DNA of 64,000 nt from the NCBI GenBank assembly GCA_030340625.1, contig JAOPHQ010003976.1:342001-406000 (forward strand), written 5' to 3'. This stretch comes from Merluccius polli (taxonomy: Eukaryota > Chordata > Actinopteri > Gadiformes > Merlucciidae). Positions within the stretch are counted from its first letter, which is position 1; the number at the start of each line of letters is the position of its first letter. Positions 25,941-37,699 of the stretch are shown here, one piece after another. The position numbers and the translations under genes were made by a program. The notes beneath the pieces are model-generated. The model was not told the origin of the DNA and ran no database searches. It saw only the letters and a list, made by a program, of their open reading frames with translations.

Positions 25941-26394
25941 ACGTCATGTTGACATGACTCCCGATTACACAGGTACTTGTGGCGCTGCTGTTTCTGCTTA
26001 AATGGACTCCAGTTCGACTGTAGCCGCGCTAACGGAGCTAACCGGGCTAACAGAGCTAACTGGTAAACGGTGCCTGGACTCCAGCACTCACCGATATGGT
26101 ATCGGAATCGGAACAACTCTCGGTAAAAGGAAAGAAGTGTGAGACACAGCTTTGGAGCAACTTACTGAGTTGATTCACAACACTACAACTAAACGGATCT
26201 CACTCTGCGTGAGTCGCGCTGGACGCCGGTCGGGGCTGCGGAGCGGTGCAGAGGAGAAGGAGGGGTGAGAAGAGGATGATACCATTTGCTAAGCGGGGAT
26301 GTTTTCATTTTCGTCCTTAACATATACATTTTAAACCACAAACTACGGAGTATGTTTTGGACATTATTTAACCCTGTCAAAGACAAACACAATT

Positions 26395-26486
26395 TTTAGA
26401 ATAACATTTCTTACCCAAGTTTTAGGGGTGCTGAGCCTGTTTTTAGGGGTGCTTCAGCACCCCTAAAAATGGGCTAGCCTCGCCCC
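26395..26486. mobile_element. Transposon terminal fragment ending GCCTCGCCCCTG
   Basis: Contains an internal hairpin (TTTTTAGGGGTGC TTC AGCACCCCTAAAAA) and ends GGGCTAGCCTCGCCCCTG, which looks like the inverted-repeat end CAGGGGCGAGGC of a hAT-like element. It directly abuts the LTR-like sequence at 26488. Its other end was not identified. Confidence 0.45.
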
Positions 26487-26957
26487 TGGTGCTAGTCCAA
26501 TTAGGCGAAGGTGTGGGTGGCGGGGAACACACACGGTTCATACCGGAGCCGTGAGCACCCACAGCATGCCACAGCAGTAACTCATAAGCACAACAGCACC
26601 ACAACATTGGATTGTTTGCCTGTCGGCTGTCGCGGAGCCTGCAAGGCTTAACTGAAACACCTGCAAGTCCTCACGTCGCTATCCAGTGCAGACCGCGACC
26701 ACGGAGAACTGGTGGGTAGACTTTCCTATTTCTTTGCCAATGGAATCGGAAAAAAACTATTGGATTGAAATGAAAGACTGTTTCAGTGCTGCTGCTCCCA
26801 TTAGGCTACTTGTTGTGCTGTTGATTGAAAGAAATTCCGCCGTTCGGAATATCTTAAGTGCTGTGTGTTAAGTGTTGTGTTGTTGGCTACCTCTGCACGA
26901 AAGTAATTGTGCCGTTTCGTTGAGCGTTTTTGAACTTGACGCGCTTAACGCACAAAG

Positions 26958-28583
26958 ATGAGTTTAGTAGAGGAAGAAAAAATGCCAGACAAGGCCAAGC
27001 CCGCTTCTGCGGCCACTGACGAGAATAATGATGATACTACTCCTGATGAGCCTATAGCTCTATCGTTGATGATTCGGGGAAGCGCACAAGAAAATTAACA
27101 GCTAAGGGATTACTATGCTATTTGAAAATTTGCAGATAAATCGGAAATCCCAATATATGCAAGCTAATAAAATTAATCAAAGGATTAATGAGAAAAATTA
27201 CATCTCAAACTGTGCCTGATGTGAAGAAATACCTAAGCAAGTAGGTTGTGCAAACAGTCTATAGAAACTCAAACTACATTGCTCGAAATGCCTATGCCAG
27301 ATCCTGAACATGACGAGCAACAAAGTTGGCTTACACAGAAAACAGAGGTAATTGATACATTTGAGAATGATGTGAAGAAATGGTTGGCTGTTGCTGCTGC
27401 AAAAAAGGATGATGAGAATCTTGATGTGCTGTCTATAGCAAATTCTGACATAAGGCCTGAAGATAGTATATCTAATATGTCACGTAATGGGTCAAAACAT
27501 AAAGCTAGCTCTTGCATGACGTTGACGCAGAGGAAGATGCCCTTCAAATTGAAAAGGCAAAGCTTAAAAGGAACAGTTAGCAGTTGCGGCCAAGTTGGCT
27601 CCTGCTACAGCTAAATTGTCTGTTTGAAAATGTAGTTTGTGGTGAAGATGTTGAGTATGAAGAGGATAATGGAGAGGATGCCATGAATGCCTATCTTCAT
27701 GCTCATTTGAAATTACAAACCTCAAGTCATTTGAACACAGCTCCTGTCTTGCAACTTCCTAAAATTGTTTCTTTCCAACAGGAGCATCCTCTGCCAATGG
27801 CTGTACGGCCTAAAACAAGGCCGCACATTCCACAAGCCCAGTCTTCTGTGAGGTATAATAACCCTTTGTCTCCTGTGTCATATGAGCCATCTTCTCATGG
27901 GTCTGAAGTGCGGGGGAACGTCCTCAGACCCACCAACGCGGCACCAGGAGGACTTCAGCCGTCGATCTCACAAGGGAGGCGGCCTACCCACATGCATGAG
28001 TCTGAAGTGCAGGGAAACATCCCGGGATCCAGATTCGGCATTCCTACACCAGCAGGATTTCAGTCATTGACCTTCCAACTGAGTGAGCCTGCACATAGTA
28101 GCGACAATGAAGCACTAAAGCAGGATTTCAGTCATGGACATCCCAAATAAGTGAACCTACACACACGATTGGCAATGAAGCACATGGCAATGGCCCTGGA
28201 TTTGGACTCGCTAACACAACAGCAGGATTTCAGCCACGGACCTCACAAGGGAGTACACGTATGCAATCACAGTCGCATCATTCCCCTCTTGACAATGTTC
28301 AACATTTTACTCTGTATGACCTTATGCAACAGCAAAACAACATCACTGCTCAGCTAGTTCAGAACCAGGCCTTAGCCTCTCTTCCTCCACGAGCTATCCC
28401 AGAGTTTGATGGTAATCCACTTAAATATGCTGCCTTTATTAGAGCCTTTGAGCACGCAATTGAAAAGAAAACTACAGATAAACAAGAATGTCTTTATTAC
28501 CTCGAGCAATACACCAGAAGGCAGCCAAGAGAACTGGTTCGGAGTTGCTATAACATGGCTCCTGGGCAGGGCTGTGAGAGAGC
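26958..28583 (+). pseudogene. BEL/Pao gag remnant, 5' part
   Basis: Begins with an ATG at 26958 (MSLVEEEKMPDK), then has several stops and frame changes. The later part contains PEFDGNPLKYAAFIRAFEHA, typical of the Gag-like domain found in BEL/Pao polyproteins. Interrupted at 28584 by a MITE. Confidence 0.75.
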
Positions 28584-29162
28584 TAGGGGTGATGCCGAAT
28601 AGTCGACTATTCGACGATTCGATCGAAGGAGCCTGATTCGACTGCCAATCTCATAGTCGAATCGTCGGCAAAACACAGGATCATTCCATTCGGGCTATAG
28701 GCGGTGCTGAATGTCTGATTTTATATATAGTTTATTTCTCCCAATAAATCATGATGTATAGCCTATTTTTGTATAAATATCAAGTGCAAAACACTGCCGC
28801 CGCGGCGCGTCTATGACACAAGTGCCACCCCTAGCACTCATAGGAAGCGTTGCGCTGCGACGCGTCAACAGGAATATATTCGTCTCCGGAGCAGAAGAAA
28901 AACAAAAGAAAAGAAAAAAGCGCCTTTTCGGCGGCACTTGACGCGCGGCGACGCTGTGAAATAGGACAGTGGCGTGAAATGTAGCGGGGCGGCGCGTCGC
29001 TGTGTTTTGGACTGAAGTCCAAAACACACCGCTAATGTCGCAAATGAGAATATGGATCAATGAGCAAAAAAAAAGAAAACATGATTCGACGATCAGTCGA
29101 CTATAGGCAAGACTTGACGAATCAGATTCGACTATGTAAATTCTTAGTCGGGGACACCCATA
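28584..29162. mobile_element. hAT-like MITE inserted in the BEL gag
   Basis: A 579-base element flanked by the exact 8-base duplication GAGAGAGC (28576-28583 and 29163-29170). The ends are imperfect inverted repeats, TAGGGGTG at the left and CACCCATA at the right, followed by the TAGTCGA/TTCGACT motifs seen near both ends. No ORF of note. The 8-base duplication and termini fit hAT. Confidence 0.85.
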
Positions 29163-29170
29163 GAGAGAGC

Positions 29171-29950
29171 AAAGACTTTATTGAAAGAACATTTTGGAAA
29201 TGAAATGAAAATTGCTGTAGCTTATATGGTGAAGGCTATGAAGTGGCCAACCATGAGGGCTGAAGACACTAATGCCCTACAGTCTTTTTCAATCTTTTTA
29301 AGAGAATGTTGTAATGTAATGGAAGATTTACAGCATATGGAGATGAATGTGCCATCCAAGTTGCCATATAAACTTAGGGAAAAATGGAGGTCTGTCGCCT
29401 GGGAGCTACAGGAGCGCCGTGGTTACAGAGCTATGTTCCCAGACTTTGTGGCCATCATTGAGCGCCAGGTAAAGATTCTGTCTGATCCTCTCTTTGGTGA
29501 CCTACAGGGAGCGCCACCAGACCCTTCCTCTAATCCCAAGAACAGACATACTGGAAGATGCCAAGCGACTGCTGCTGCCATCATTACTGCCTCAGGACCA
29601 ACCACATCAGCAGCTGGGCACCAACAGCACAGATGGACAGCTTCACAGAGGAGCAACGAAGAGTCATGCTGTGTGTGCAAGAGCCAACATTCAGTGGAGA
29701 AATGTTCAATGCTTGATGAGATGACACACAGGGAGAAATTGGATGCTCTGAAAGTAGGCAAAGTGTGTTTCAGCTGTCTGAGGACAGGTCATATGAGCAG
29801 GGAATGTGACAAGCCTTTGACATGTGATCTATGTAAACACAAACATCCAACGGTCCTACACATCAAATCTAAAGCTAAAACAGAGGAAGTGTCAGTCAGT
29901 AATGCTCGTGTGTCATTGGAGACGTGGCCATACTGGGGCTGGAAGTGATG
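29171..29950 (+). pseudogene. BEL/Pao gag remnant, 3' part with zinc knuckles
   Basis: Continues the gag after the MITE. Contains CCVCKSQHSVEKC and a CX2CX4HX4C knuckle, CFSCLRTGHMSREC, at about 29764-29810. The frame stops at 29948. Confidence 0.8.
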
Positions 29951-30420
29951 CCACTGTTCTCTATTGTGCCTGTACAGGTGAAGGCCAAGTCCGGGAGCAC
30001 GATTGTAAACACCTATGCCTTCTAGACCCTGGGAGTTCAGCTTCTTTCTGTACCCAACATCTCATGAGAAAACTGAATCTTTCAGGAGTCAAGACAAGCA
30101 TTCTTCTTCGTACTCTCAGCAATGAGAGGTCTGTAGACACATTCTTGCTTAGTGGTCTCGAGGTTTCTGGCTTGAATGAAGAAAACTTCCTGGACTTACC
30201 CAAAGTCTATACTCAGAGAATGTGTGTATTTCCAGAGAAGATCAAAGGTTCATGCAAAAATTGGAGTCTTCAATTCAGCTTGATGAAGGACTACTGCTAT
30301 GACTTGCCTTTTAAGGCTGAAGATGTTGTCCTGCCAAACAACCACCACATCACAGAGCAGCATCTCCTAAGTCTTCACAGGAAGTTCAGGAGGAACGAAG
30401 ATTATCATCAAGAGTACTAA
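29950..30420 (+). pseudogene. BEL/Pao peptidase region
   Basis: LLDPGSSASFC resembles the aspartic-peptidase active-site segment of BEL/Pao elements (D-[ST]-G type; here the triad reads DPG). It is followed by LRTLSNERSV. The frame ends before RT. Confidence 0.7.
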
Positions 30421-30499
30421 GCTTTCCTCTCCGAAGTCATTGAAAAGGGTTATGCTGAGCTTGTACCACATCAGCAATTGATGGCAACGAGCTGATGGC

Positions 30500-31060
30500 A
30501 AGGTGTGGTATATTCCCCATCACGGGGTATACCATCCGAAAAAGAAAACCCTAAGAGTTGTTTTTGACTGTGCTGCTGTGTTTAAAGGAATTTCATTGAA
30601 CTCACAGCTATTGCAGGGGCCTTACCTCACAAGCACCTTACTTGGCGTACTTACCAGGTTTAGACAGGAATGTGTAGCGCTGTTGGCAGACATCCAAGCC
30701 ATGTTCCATCAGGTGAGGGTGTCTCCGGAGCACACAGACTTCTTACGCTTCTTGTGATACCCTGATGGCGATACAAGACAAGTGCCCATGCAATACAGGA
30801 AAGCCATAAAAATGGTGCATGAATTGACTGAAGCCTGTGCAAAGGGAGGATTCTGCCTGTTGAAGTGGACAAGCAACAGCAGTGAAGTATTGGCCAGCGT
30901 TCCTGACCCACAGCATTCCAAGACCACCAGGGGGCTTAACCTGGATCAAAAGGCAAGTCCTGTCGAAACAGCTCTTGGTCTTCATTGGTGCATAGATGCA
31001 GACGTTCTGACCTTTTAGAATAGCCATAGACGAGCGCCCGCATACAAGACGTGGCATATT
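30500..31060 (+). pseudogene. BEL/Pao reverse transcriptase remnant
   Basis: RVVFDCAA and LLADIQAMFHQVRVSPEH are the BEL-type RT motifs around the first catalytic aspartate. A stop follows at 30756, and the YVDD-like motif is not found, so the catalytic core is incomplete. Confidence 0.8.
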
Positions 31061-32070
31061 GTCTGTGGTGCCGTCTACCTATGACCCATTAGGCTTCCTA
31101 GCACCATTTACTTTGCCTGTTAAAAGGATGCTGCAGGAGATGTGCAGGCTGAACATCGGCTGGGATGCCAGCATACCTTGTGTCTTCTCTGAGCAGTGGT
31201 CCAAATGGCTGGCAAACCTCCATCACATCACTGAGCTCACAGTGGACCGGTGCATCAAGCCAAAAGACTTTGGAACACCTACTCACCTGCAATTGCATCA
31301 CTTCTCCGATGCTAGTGAGTATGGCTACGGAACTGTATCATAGCTCAGGATGGAGAATGAGGGAAACCAAGTCAGCATTGCCTTTATCTTGGGCAAAGCC
31401 AGGGTCGCTCCTTTAAAGCAAACAATTCCTCATCTTGAGCAGACTGCTGCTATCCTGGCTGTCTGGGTGGACAAGATGATGAAGAGGGAGTTGCAGCTGG
31501 ATCTACACCCATCAGTATTCTGGACAGACAGCACAACTGTATTGAAGTATATTGGAAATGAGACCAGGAGGTTTCATACGTTTGTGGCCTATAGGGTGGC
31601 TGTAATCAGAAATGAAACAGATGTTGCACAGTGGAGACACATTGGCACAAGACTGAATCCAGCAGATGAGGCATCCAGGGGTGTAAGTGCTGAAGAATTC
31701 CTTGCATGCAAGCGGTGGTTGAAGGGACCAGAATTTCTCTTGAGGGGGGAAGAGGAATGGCCTAAGACCATCATGGAACAACCTTCGATCCCTGTGGATG
31801 ACCCTGAGGTGAAGAAAGATCTGCTGGTGAATGCCGTTGTCTCCCATAGTCCACTGGATGCAACACAGGTGTTTTTAGAATACTTTTCAGAGTTTAATAA
31901 GCTGAAAACATCTGTGGCATGGATGCTCAGACCCAGGGACGTGCTTCTAACCTTGTCCCAAAGGAGAAAGGCTCTGAAAGCATTGGCCATGACAATGGAG
32001 GCAGAGGAAATGACCACCTTCATGCCGAGATGCAAAGGGAAGAATTGGCACTCCGTGGGTGGTCACTGAC
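31060..32070 (+). pseudogene. BEL/Pao RT-RNase H connection region
   Basis: YDPLGFLAPFTLPVKRMLQE is the conserved post-RT segment of BEL/Pao. The later FWTDSTTVLKYIGNE and WRHIGTRLNPADEASRG fit the RNase H-like region. Broken by a stop at 31341-31343. Confidence 0.8.
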
Positions 32071-33003
32071 ACCAGGTGACCTTGAGAGGGCGCAAGGTGC
32101 CATCATCTGTTTTTCCCAGAAAGAGAGGTTTCCCGATGAGATTGCTGTTTTGGGAGATGGAGGATCTTTCAAGCAAGACAGCAACCTCTACAAGCTGGAC
32201 CCAGTGTTGCAGGATCGATTGCTGCGGGTGGGAGGAAGGCTCAGTAGGGCTGCCATGCCTGAAGTGGAAAAACATCCTGTCATTCTTTCCAAAGAGCAAC
32301 ATGTGTCCAAACTCCTCTTGAAGCATATCCATCAACAGCTGGGTCAAGCAGGTAGAAATCACATGCTCTCTTCTCTCAGGAAGCTATACTGGAGTGCGTA
32401 GTCTGTCGCCGCCTCCAAGGAAAGACGGGGGAACAGAAAATGGCCAACCTGCCAGTGGAGAGAATTGTGCCAGACTTACCTGCCTTCACAAATGTGGGCG
32501 TCGACTACTTTGGGCCAGTAGAGGTGAAGAAAGGCCGTGGCACAGTAAAGTGCTACGGCGTCCTCTTTACCTGCATGGCGAGTAGGGCAGTTCATTTTGA
32601 AGTTGCTTATGCTTTAGACACTGACTTATGCATAAATGCCATTCGCCGTTTTATGTGTCGCAGAGGTCAGGTGACACAACTGACATCAGACAATGGCACC
32701 AACTTCATAGGGGCTGAGAGGGAGTTAAGGGAAGTTATTGCTGAGTTAGATCACCAGAAGATTCAGCATGCCTTACTGCAGAGTGGTTTATCATGGTCTT
32801 TTAACCCTCCAGCCGACCATGGAGGGGTTTGGGAGAGGCTAATTCGTATTGTCAAAAGACCAAAGAGAAGCTTTTCCATTGGCGACATTGTGGTCGTTAT
32901 GGATCCTGTTGCTCCACGAGGGTCCTGGCTGTTGAGAAGAATTATACAAAAATGGGTCAGTGGAACGGCCTGTAACAAAGATCTGCCTTTTGATGGAAGC
33001 TGA
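32070..33003 (+). pseudogene. BEL/Pao integrase remnant
   Basis: HVSKLLLKHIHQQLGQAGRN lies in the zinc-binding part. The catalytic core shows VDYFGPVEVKKGRG, LTSDNGTNFIGAERELR and HGGVWERLI, so the DDE residues are visible. Directly after WERLIRIV it jumps to FSIGDIVVVMDP, the C-terminal domain, so an internal segment is deleted. Ends with TGA at 33001-33003. Confidence 0.82.
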
Positions 33004-33195
33004 AGTGTCATAGATGATCTGTCCAGAGATTACCTGATTAGATGATCTGGCCAGAGATGACCGGACCATAGATGTCTTAGGCTCAAGAAAAGAAGATTTC
33101 ACTTAGATTAGCTCTGCACAAATGGCTCCTTTAGTTTAAATGAGGTAATTTGGGTAATGTGGTTTAAGTTAATATTCACAATTATGGAGCCGGGG

Positions 33196-33560
33196 TGTAG
33201 GAACGATTTATATCCACCATTTAGTTAGGTTAATTAGTTATTAATTATTTTAGCCTCTTGGGGGAGTATTGCATTGGGTATTGGGTATAATTACAGGTGT
33301 GCTAGTCCAATTAGGCAAAGGTGTGGATGGCGTGGGAACACACGGTTCATACCGTAGCCGTGAGCACCCACTCCACCGACAGCATGCCACAGCAATAATT
33401 CATTAGCACAACAGCACTTTATGACCACCACTGGTGAAGTACTTTTATATATCAAGCATTTTCTACTTTTATAATAAACGGGAACACCACCCAAAGATTA
33501 TTTGCTACGCGTTGAGAACACTTGCCATCCATACTGAGGTTTATAGGATAGCCTCCACAA
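33196..33560 (+). repeat. BEL/Pao 3' LTR (approximate)
   Basis: Begins TGTAGGAACG after a purine-rich GGAGCCGGGG that could be the polypurine tract. Shares about 100 bases with 26488-26594 and contains an AATAAA at about 33471. The right end is uncertain. Confidence 0.5.
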
Positions 33561-33627
33561 TATCTATAAAATATCTAATATCTAACCTATTTGTTGACCA
33601 ACAGATCTCTTGGTGCCGATCTTATGG

Positions 33628-33668
33628 TGTGTGTGTGTGTGTGCGTGCGTGTGTGTGCGTGTGCGCGC
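33628..33668. repeat. (TG)n/(CG)-containing microsatellite
   Basis: TG run directly before V-ATPase segment D, serving as its pyrimidine-poor acceptor context. Confidence 0.85.
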
Positions 33669-33672
33669 ACAG

Positions 33673-33813
33673 GTCAGCCCATCAACCCACAGTGTCATAT
33701 CTACCCAGAGGAGATGATCCAGACCGGCAATCTCTGCCATCAATGGCATGAACAGCATCACCAGGGGGCAGAAGATACCCATCTTCTCTGTAGCTGGTCT
33801 GCCGCACAATGAG
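33673..33813 (+). pseudogene. V-ATPase B exon-like segment D, frameshifted
   Basis: Begins GQPINPQCHIYPEEMIQTG (first G shared with segment C), then an extra A at about 33729 moves the frame. The continuation, AINGMNSITRGQKIPIFSVA GLPHNE, is readable only in the shifted frame. Donor GTACAC. Confidence 0.88.
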
Positions 33814-33887
33814 GTACACACACACACGTTGGCTTTTGGCGCGAGGCATGCTTAAATCTAAATGTGCTAATTTTTTATGAGCTTATT

Positions 33888-33958
33888 CTCTCTCTCCTCT
33901 CTCTATCTCCCTCCCTCCCTCCCTCCCTCTCTCTCGCTCTCGCTCTGTGTGTGTGTGG
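33888..33958. repeat. (CT)n and (TCCC)n microsatellite
   Basis: Pyrimidine-rich run directly before V-ATPase segment E. Confidence 0.85.
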
Positions 33959-33961
33959 CAG

Positions 33962-34067
33962 GTTGCAGCTCAGATCTTCAGACAGGCAGGCCCGTCTGGT
34001 GAACAAGTCCAAGGATGTGATGGACTGCAGTGGGGACAACTTCGCTATCGTGTTCGCAGCCATGGGG
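33962..34067 (+). pseudogene. V-ATPase B exon-like segment E, frameshifted
   Basis: Begins VAAQIFRQAG. A four-base insertion (CCGT) near 33991 then shifts the frame, and LVNKSKDVMDCSGDNFAIVF AAMG follows in the other frame. Donor GTGAGG. Confidence 0.87.
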
Positions 34068-34069
34068 GT

Positions 34070-36500
34070 GAGGCTGATGTCACTACAACACACACACAGT
34101 TAGAAACATCTATCTACCCCAAGAGACTCACATACACACAAACGCATGCAAGCGCGTGCCTCTTTTCATGTTTGTGTCCTGGATGTTGCTTCGGTGTTTC
34201 TGCTTATTTTAAATACGCACCTTCTGGTCCAAAGCGTATATAAGCCTACTGTGGAAACAAACTTATTGTTTAACCAAAATCACAAGCTACGTCTTTTGAG
34301 TTTTCCACCACAGGGGGTCAGTGTCAGACAGTGTCCTCATAAGTGAATATGGTGACGTTAGTTATTATGAAACAATCAATACTTTTTTGAAACGGCTAAG
34401 ATTGATTGGAAATAATGAGATTATTTGGTTGCGGTAATTATATATCACCCAATAAACAACAATACAACTATAAAAAAGGCCCTATTTCTATTTCCTATTC
34501 TTAACCCTACTGTAGGCCTACTGGTAACACGTTTGAATCATTTCTTAAATAGTTAAGTGTTGTTGTGACAAGCAGTTTCTCTTTAAACTCTTACTCACGC
34601 GTGTTCTTTAATGAAACGATAGAAGAAGATTTAGTTTACTCAATAATCAGTTTTATTCTTAACACCAGTATAATGTGCAGAGTTTTACAGATATATCTGG
34701 GTCCCACTATGTTTCCCTGACAGAACAACAAAGTGTGTGTGTCAGTTCACGAAGTCTGCACACCAACTATCCCTGACCCAGGAAGTTATATACACAAACA
34801 GTGAAAACGTCATAACAAGGGCTGGCTGTTGTCGTCTTCCCCCCTCGTCCTCGTGGTATCTGACGCCAGCGTTAGATTGTCGCCTCTTTAATGTACAGCG
34901 ACAAGTCTGCCTGTTCTTTGCTATAATCTGACCTCACAATATGTACTCTGCACATGTCACCAACAACGTACTCACTCTGATCATGAGGAGTTGCTTTTAT
35001 GATTATATGCCTCTGCTTATATCTCATGATTCTGTACCCTAATTATTGGTCATATGATAGATATAAAATATAACCATACCTTCAGTGTCTTACTTATATC
35101 TCACCAAGTAGTGCCAAAAATAAATCACAAAAAATACATGAAAGCCCAGATAACCTAGATATAACAATTGATTGTGCTGTAATACCGCAGACAACCACTA
35201 AGAGGAGCTGTTGACACGCACTCCTCAGCATCCGGTCACAGCTGGAAGGCAGGAGATGAACTCACCAGGGCCCTGCATGGTAGGCCTGCACATGGGAACA
35301 ACACATTCATCATACAGAGACAACACCACAGTGGTGGAAAAGAGTCAGCTTTGAGCAATTACATCTGACTGTGCCTAAATCTGTCATGCGAATTGATTCG
35401 CAATCGATTGCTGTTTTTAAACATATGCGCTTGGAGCATATATTAGGCAAAAAAAGGGGATATTTCTGAAATGCCTCAGGAGTCAGGACCCAGGATCCAA
35501 CGTTCTTTCGAAAGGCTTTTTTCGCGAGCCTGTCGCAATCATGACAGGTTCACAAGTGAATATGAATCATGGATCACTGTAATTAAAAATTCAGCTCTAC
35601 ATCCGCTCGTGGTTTTGTTCGCTTTTTATTTTTTTCTCCTATTCTTGGCGACCCCGTTGCTGTGCAATTGGCTGGCTGACTGACACCCAGCTAGCAGTCG
35701 TTAGCTGTTCTTTTAAATCAAGTAAGGGGGAAGCGCAAAAACCATCATGGTGTAGGGTATAAAACAGCAAAAACAGTCTAATTATTACATACAATAACAC
35801 GTCTCCCTATCTCTTATTCTCTCCAACCTCTCTCTTCTCTCTACTCTGTTCGGCGTTTGACAGAGATATGAATGGATGAGAGTGTGAGAGGGAAGCTGAT
35901 GGAGAGAGACAGGTATGCCGGTGTCTCTCTCCCTAAGTTGTGCTGATTGGCCGATGGTGACTGGTGCTCTGCTGTAGTGTCACACACTGTAAGAAACAGA
36001 GCGGGTGTATGTGCATGTGTGCAGTTGCATATGTTTGTGTGTCTGTGTGTGTGTGTGTCCTGTGTGCATACATTGTTGTATGTAAGTGTAAGTGAAAGAG
36101 GATGGAGGCTAGACTGTTAAAGCCGTCTGATTGCACTCTGGCCATATAGTTGTGTGTGTTGAATAGCTGACATAGATATGTGGTGTGTATGATAATCACC
36201 AGATGTCACCAACTGTGTACCTGTGGCGGCTATTTGACCCAGAAGTATAATTCACTTTCATTTAAAACTTTTAACTCGGGCATGACGGGAGGGCTGTTTA
36301 TTCTTGGCAACAAGACGAGAAGCTAGCATTGTCACAGAAGATGGGGATTTGCATATTGGATTTGGGACGATTTGACTGTAGACCAATAACGATGTGCGTG
36401 TTTTTTGACTGCACAACATATTTAAATAAAATAGAAATGTTTATTTTTATCCCTAAAAAACATGCTCTTAAGTAACCGTTGTAGGGTTTTCATTTTTCAA
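34070..36500. other. Intergenic, no gene seen
   Basis: AT-rich DNA with short CA and CT runs. I searched it for further V-ATPase B exons and found none. Confidence 0.5.
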
Positions 36501-36522
36501 TGTCATTTGACTGATGTTACCA

Positions 36523-36555
36523 AGTGTGTGTATGTGTGTGTGTGTGTGTGTGTGT
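36523..36555. repeat. (TG)n microsatellite
   Basis: About sixteen TG units, one interrupted. Confidence 0.9.
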
Positions 36556-36929
36556 CCTTATTCCTAAGATGAATCCACAGACATTTATTTTGTTCTTGTC
36601 TAATACGAAGCTCATTGAATCTATCGTCGCTAAGAGGGAAATAAAACTTGAATGGCTCAAACACAGACCATACCTCTCTCTGTCTATCTACTCTGTTATT
36701 GAATATTATTTAGTTTTAGTCGTGGTGATGGAGATGTGTGTGGGGCGGCGTTGATGAGCATTTTAAAAAGGCTGAAGCAACACACTGACTGAACACAGCA
36801 TGCGTTATTCATGAGCTGTCGGTGTATGTTCCCCAGCACGTGACATACATTATTAAAATAACAATGTCATATATTCACTTATTATAACTCTGTTAGCCGT
36901 TCAGTGTGTTGTTGTAAGTATAATATGTG

Positions 36930-37050
36930 CACACGCGCACACACACGCACAAGCATGTGTACGCACACAGACACACACACACACACGCACGCACACACAC
37001 ACACACACACACGCATGTGTACGCACAGACACACACACACACGCACACAA
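36930..37050. repeat. (CA)n-rich tandem block
   Basis: Two similar copies of a block of CA/CG dinucleotides joined by GCATGTGTACGCACA, suggesting duplication of a compound microsatellite. Confidence 0.85.
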
Positions 37051-37291
37051 ATGCCCTGTGGCCCTAACCCACTCATGTGACAACTCTCTTCATTGTTGTT
37101 TAAAACATTGGCGGGTTCATGAAAACTGAGGCTGTGTGTTTGGATAGCGGCTCCTTATTCATCCATCTGCACCCCCCCCCCCCTCTCTCCCTCCCATTGT
37201 TGCCTATGTCTTCTCTTTCCTTTAACCTTGTCTCTTTACTCCCCTCTGAGAAAAGTCTAAAAGGACACACAAACACACACTTTCACTTACT

Positions 37292-37297
37292 CACACA

Positions 37298-37345
<48 letters not shown>

Positions 37346-37352
37346 TACACAC
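37292..37352. repeat. (CT)n flanked by (CA)n
   Basis: About twenty CT units (37301-37341) between short CA runs. Confidence 0.92.
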
Positions 37353-37440
37353 ACTTACATGCACTTAGTCCTTTGTCTGTTAATTGAAAAGACTAATAAT
37401 TACATTATTCTTGTCTGCATGAGCGTCAATCAGCCAGGCT

Positions 37441-37496
37441 GTGTGTGTGTGTGCGTAGGTACGAATATAAGGGTGTGTGTGTGTAGGTACGAATAT

Positions 37497-37581
<85 letters not shown>

Positions 37582-37584
37582 CGC
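37441..37584. repeat. (TG)n microsatellite with duplicated flank
   Basis: GTAGGTACGAATATAAGGG occurs twice at 37456-37503, each followed by TG. The second is followed by about 38 TG units. Confidence 0.93.
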
Positions 37585-37699
37585 GGTGAGTGTAAACAGG
37601 AAGTGGGTGTAAGACGAGTTCTGCTGACAGGTGCAGAGATTTCATTAGTTGAAGCAGGTAATCAAATTACTCAGGAGCCAGCAGAATGAAGACCACCTC

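Larger units (their letters stand above)
26487..33560 (+). mobile_element. Decayed BEL/Pao LTR retrotransposon
   Basis: Retroelement in the plus orientation inside the V-ATPase pseudogene. About 100 bases at 26488-26594 (GTGCTAGTCCAATTAGG..., CACGGTTCATACC) recur at 33298-33418, consistent with LTR remnants. The 3' LTR is fuller and contains AATAAA near 33471. In order it shows a BEL-type gag, CCHC knuckles, an aspartic-peptidase region, reverse transcriptase, an RNase H-like region, integrase and a short C-terminal domain. Stops and frameshifts break every segment, and a piece between integrase and the C-terminal domain is missing. A hAT-like MITE has inserted in gag. The outer limits are approximate. 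Confidence 0.85.
23833..34067 (+). pseudogene. V-ATPase subunit B pseudogene (atp6v1b-like), interrupted by transposons
   Basis: Five exon-like segments match subunit B of the V1 sector of vacuolar H+-ATPase, in order and with splice sites: 23833-23888, 23987-24085, 24856-24924, 33673-33813, 33962-34067. The exon for the segment VFEGTSGIDAKK to SEDMLG, expected between the second and third, is not seen. The third lacks three residues before AEDF and has Arg changed to Cys before VFNGSG. The fourth has one extra base after the IQTG codons. The fifth has four extra bases after RQAG. The C-terminal two-thirds of the protein was not found downstream. An 8.7-kb intron holds a BEL/Pao element and a foldback repeat. 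These lesions make a working pump subunit implausible. The segments are still well conserved, so the loss is probably not ancient. Confidence 0.82.

Noticed and set aside
35471..35683. Small membrane protein frame (hydrophobic C-terminus)
   Set aside because: No splice signals, promoter or family similarity. A chance frame in AT-rich DNA is more likely.
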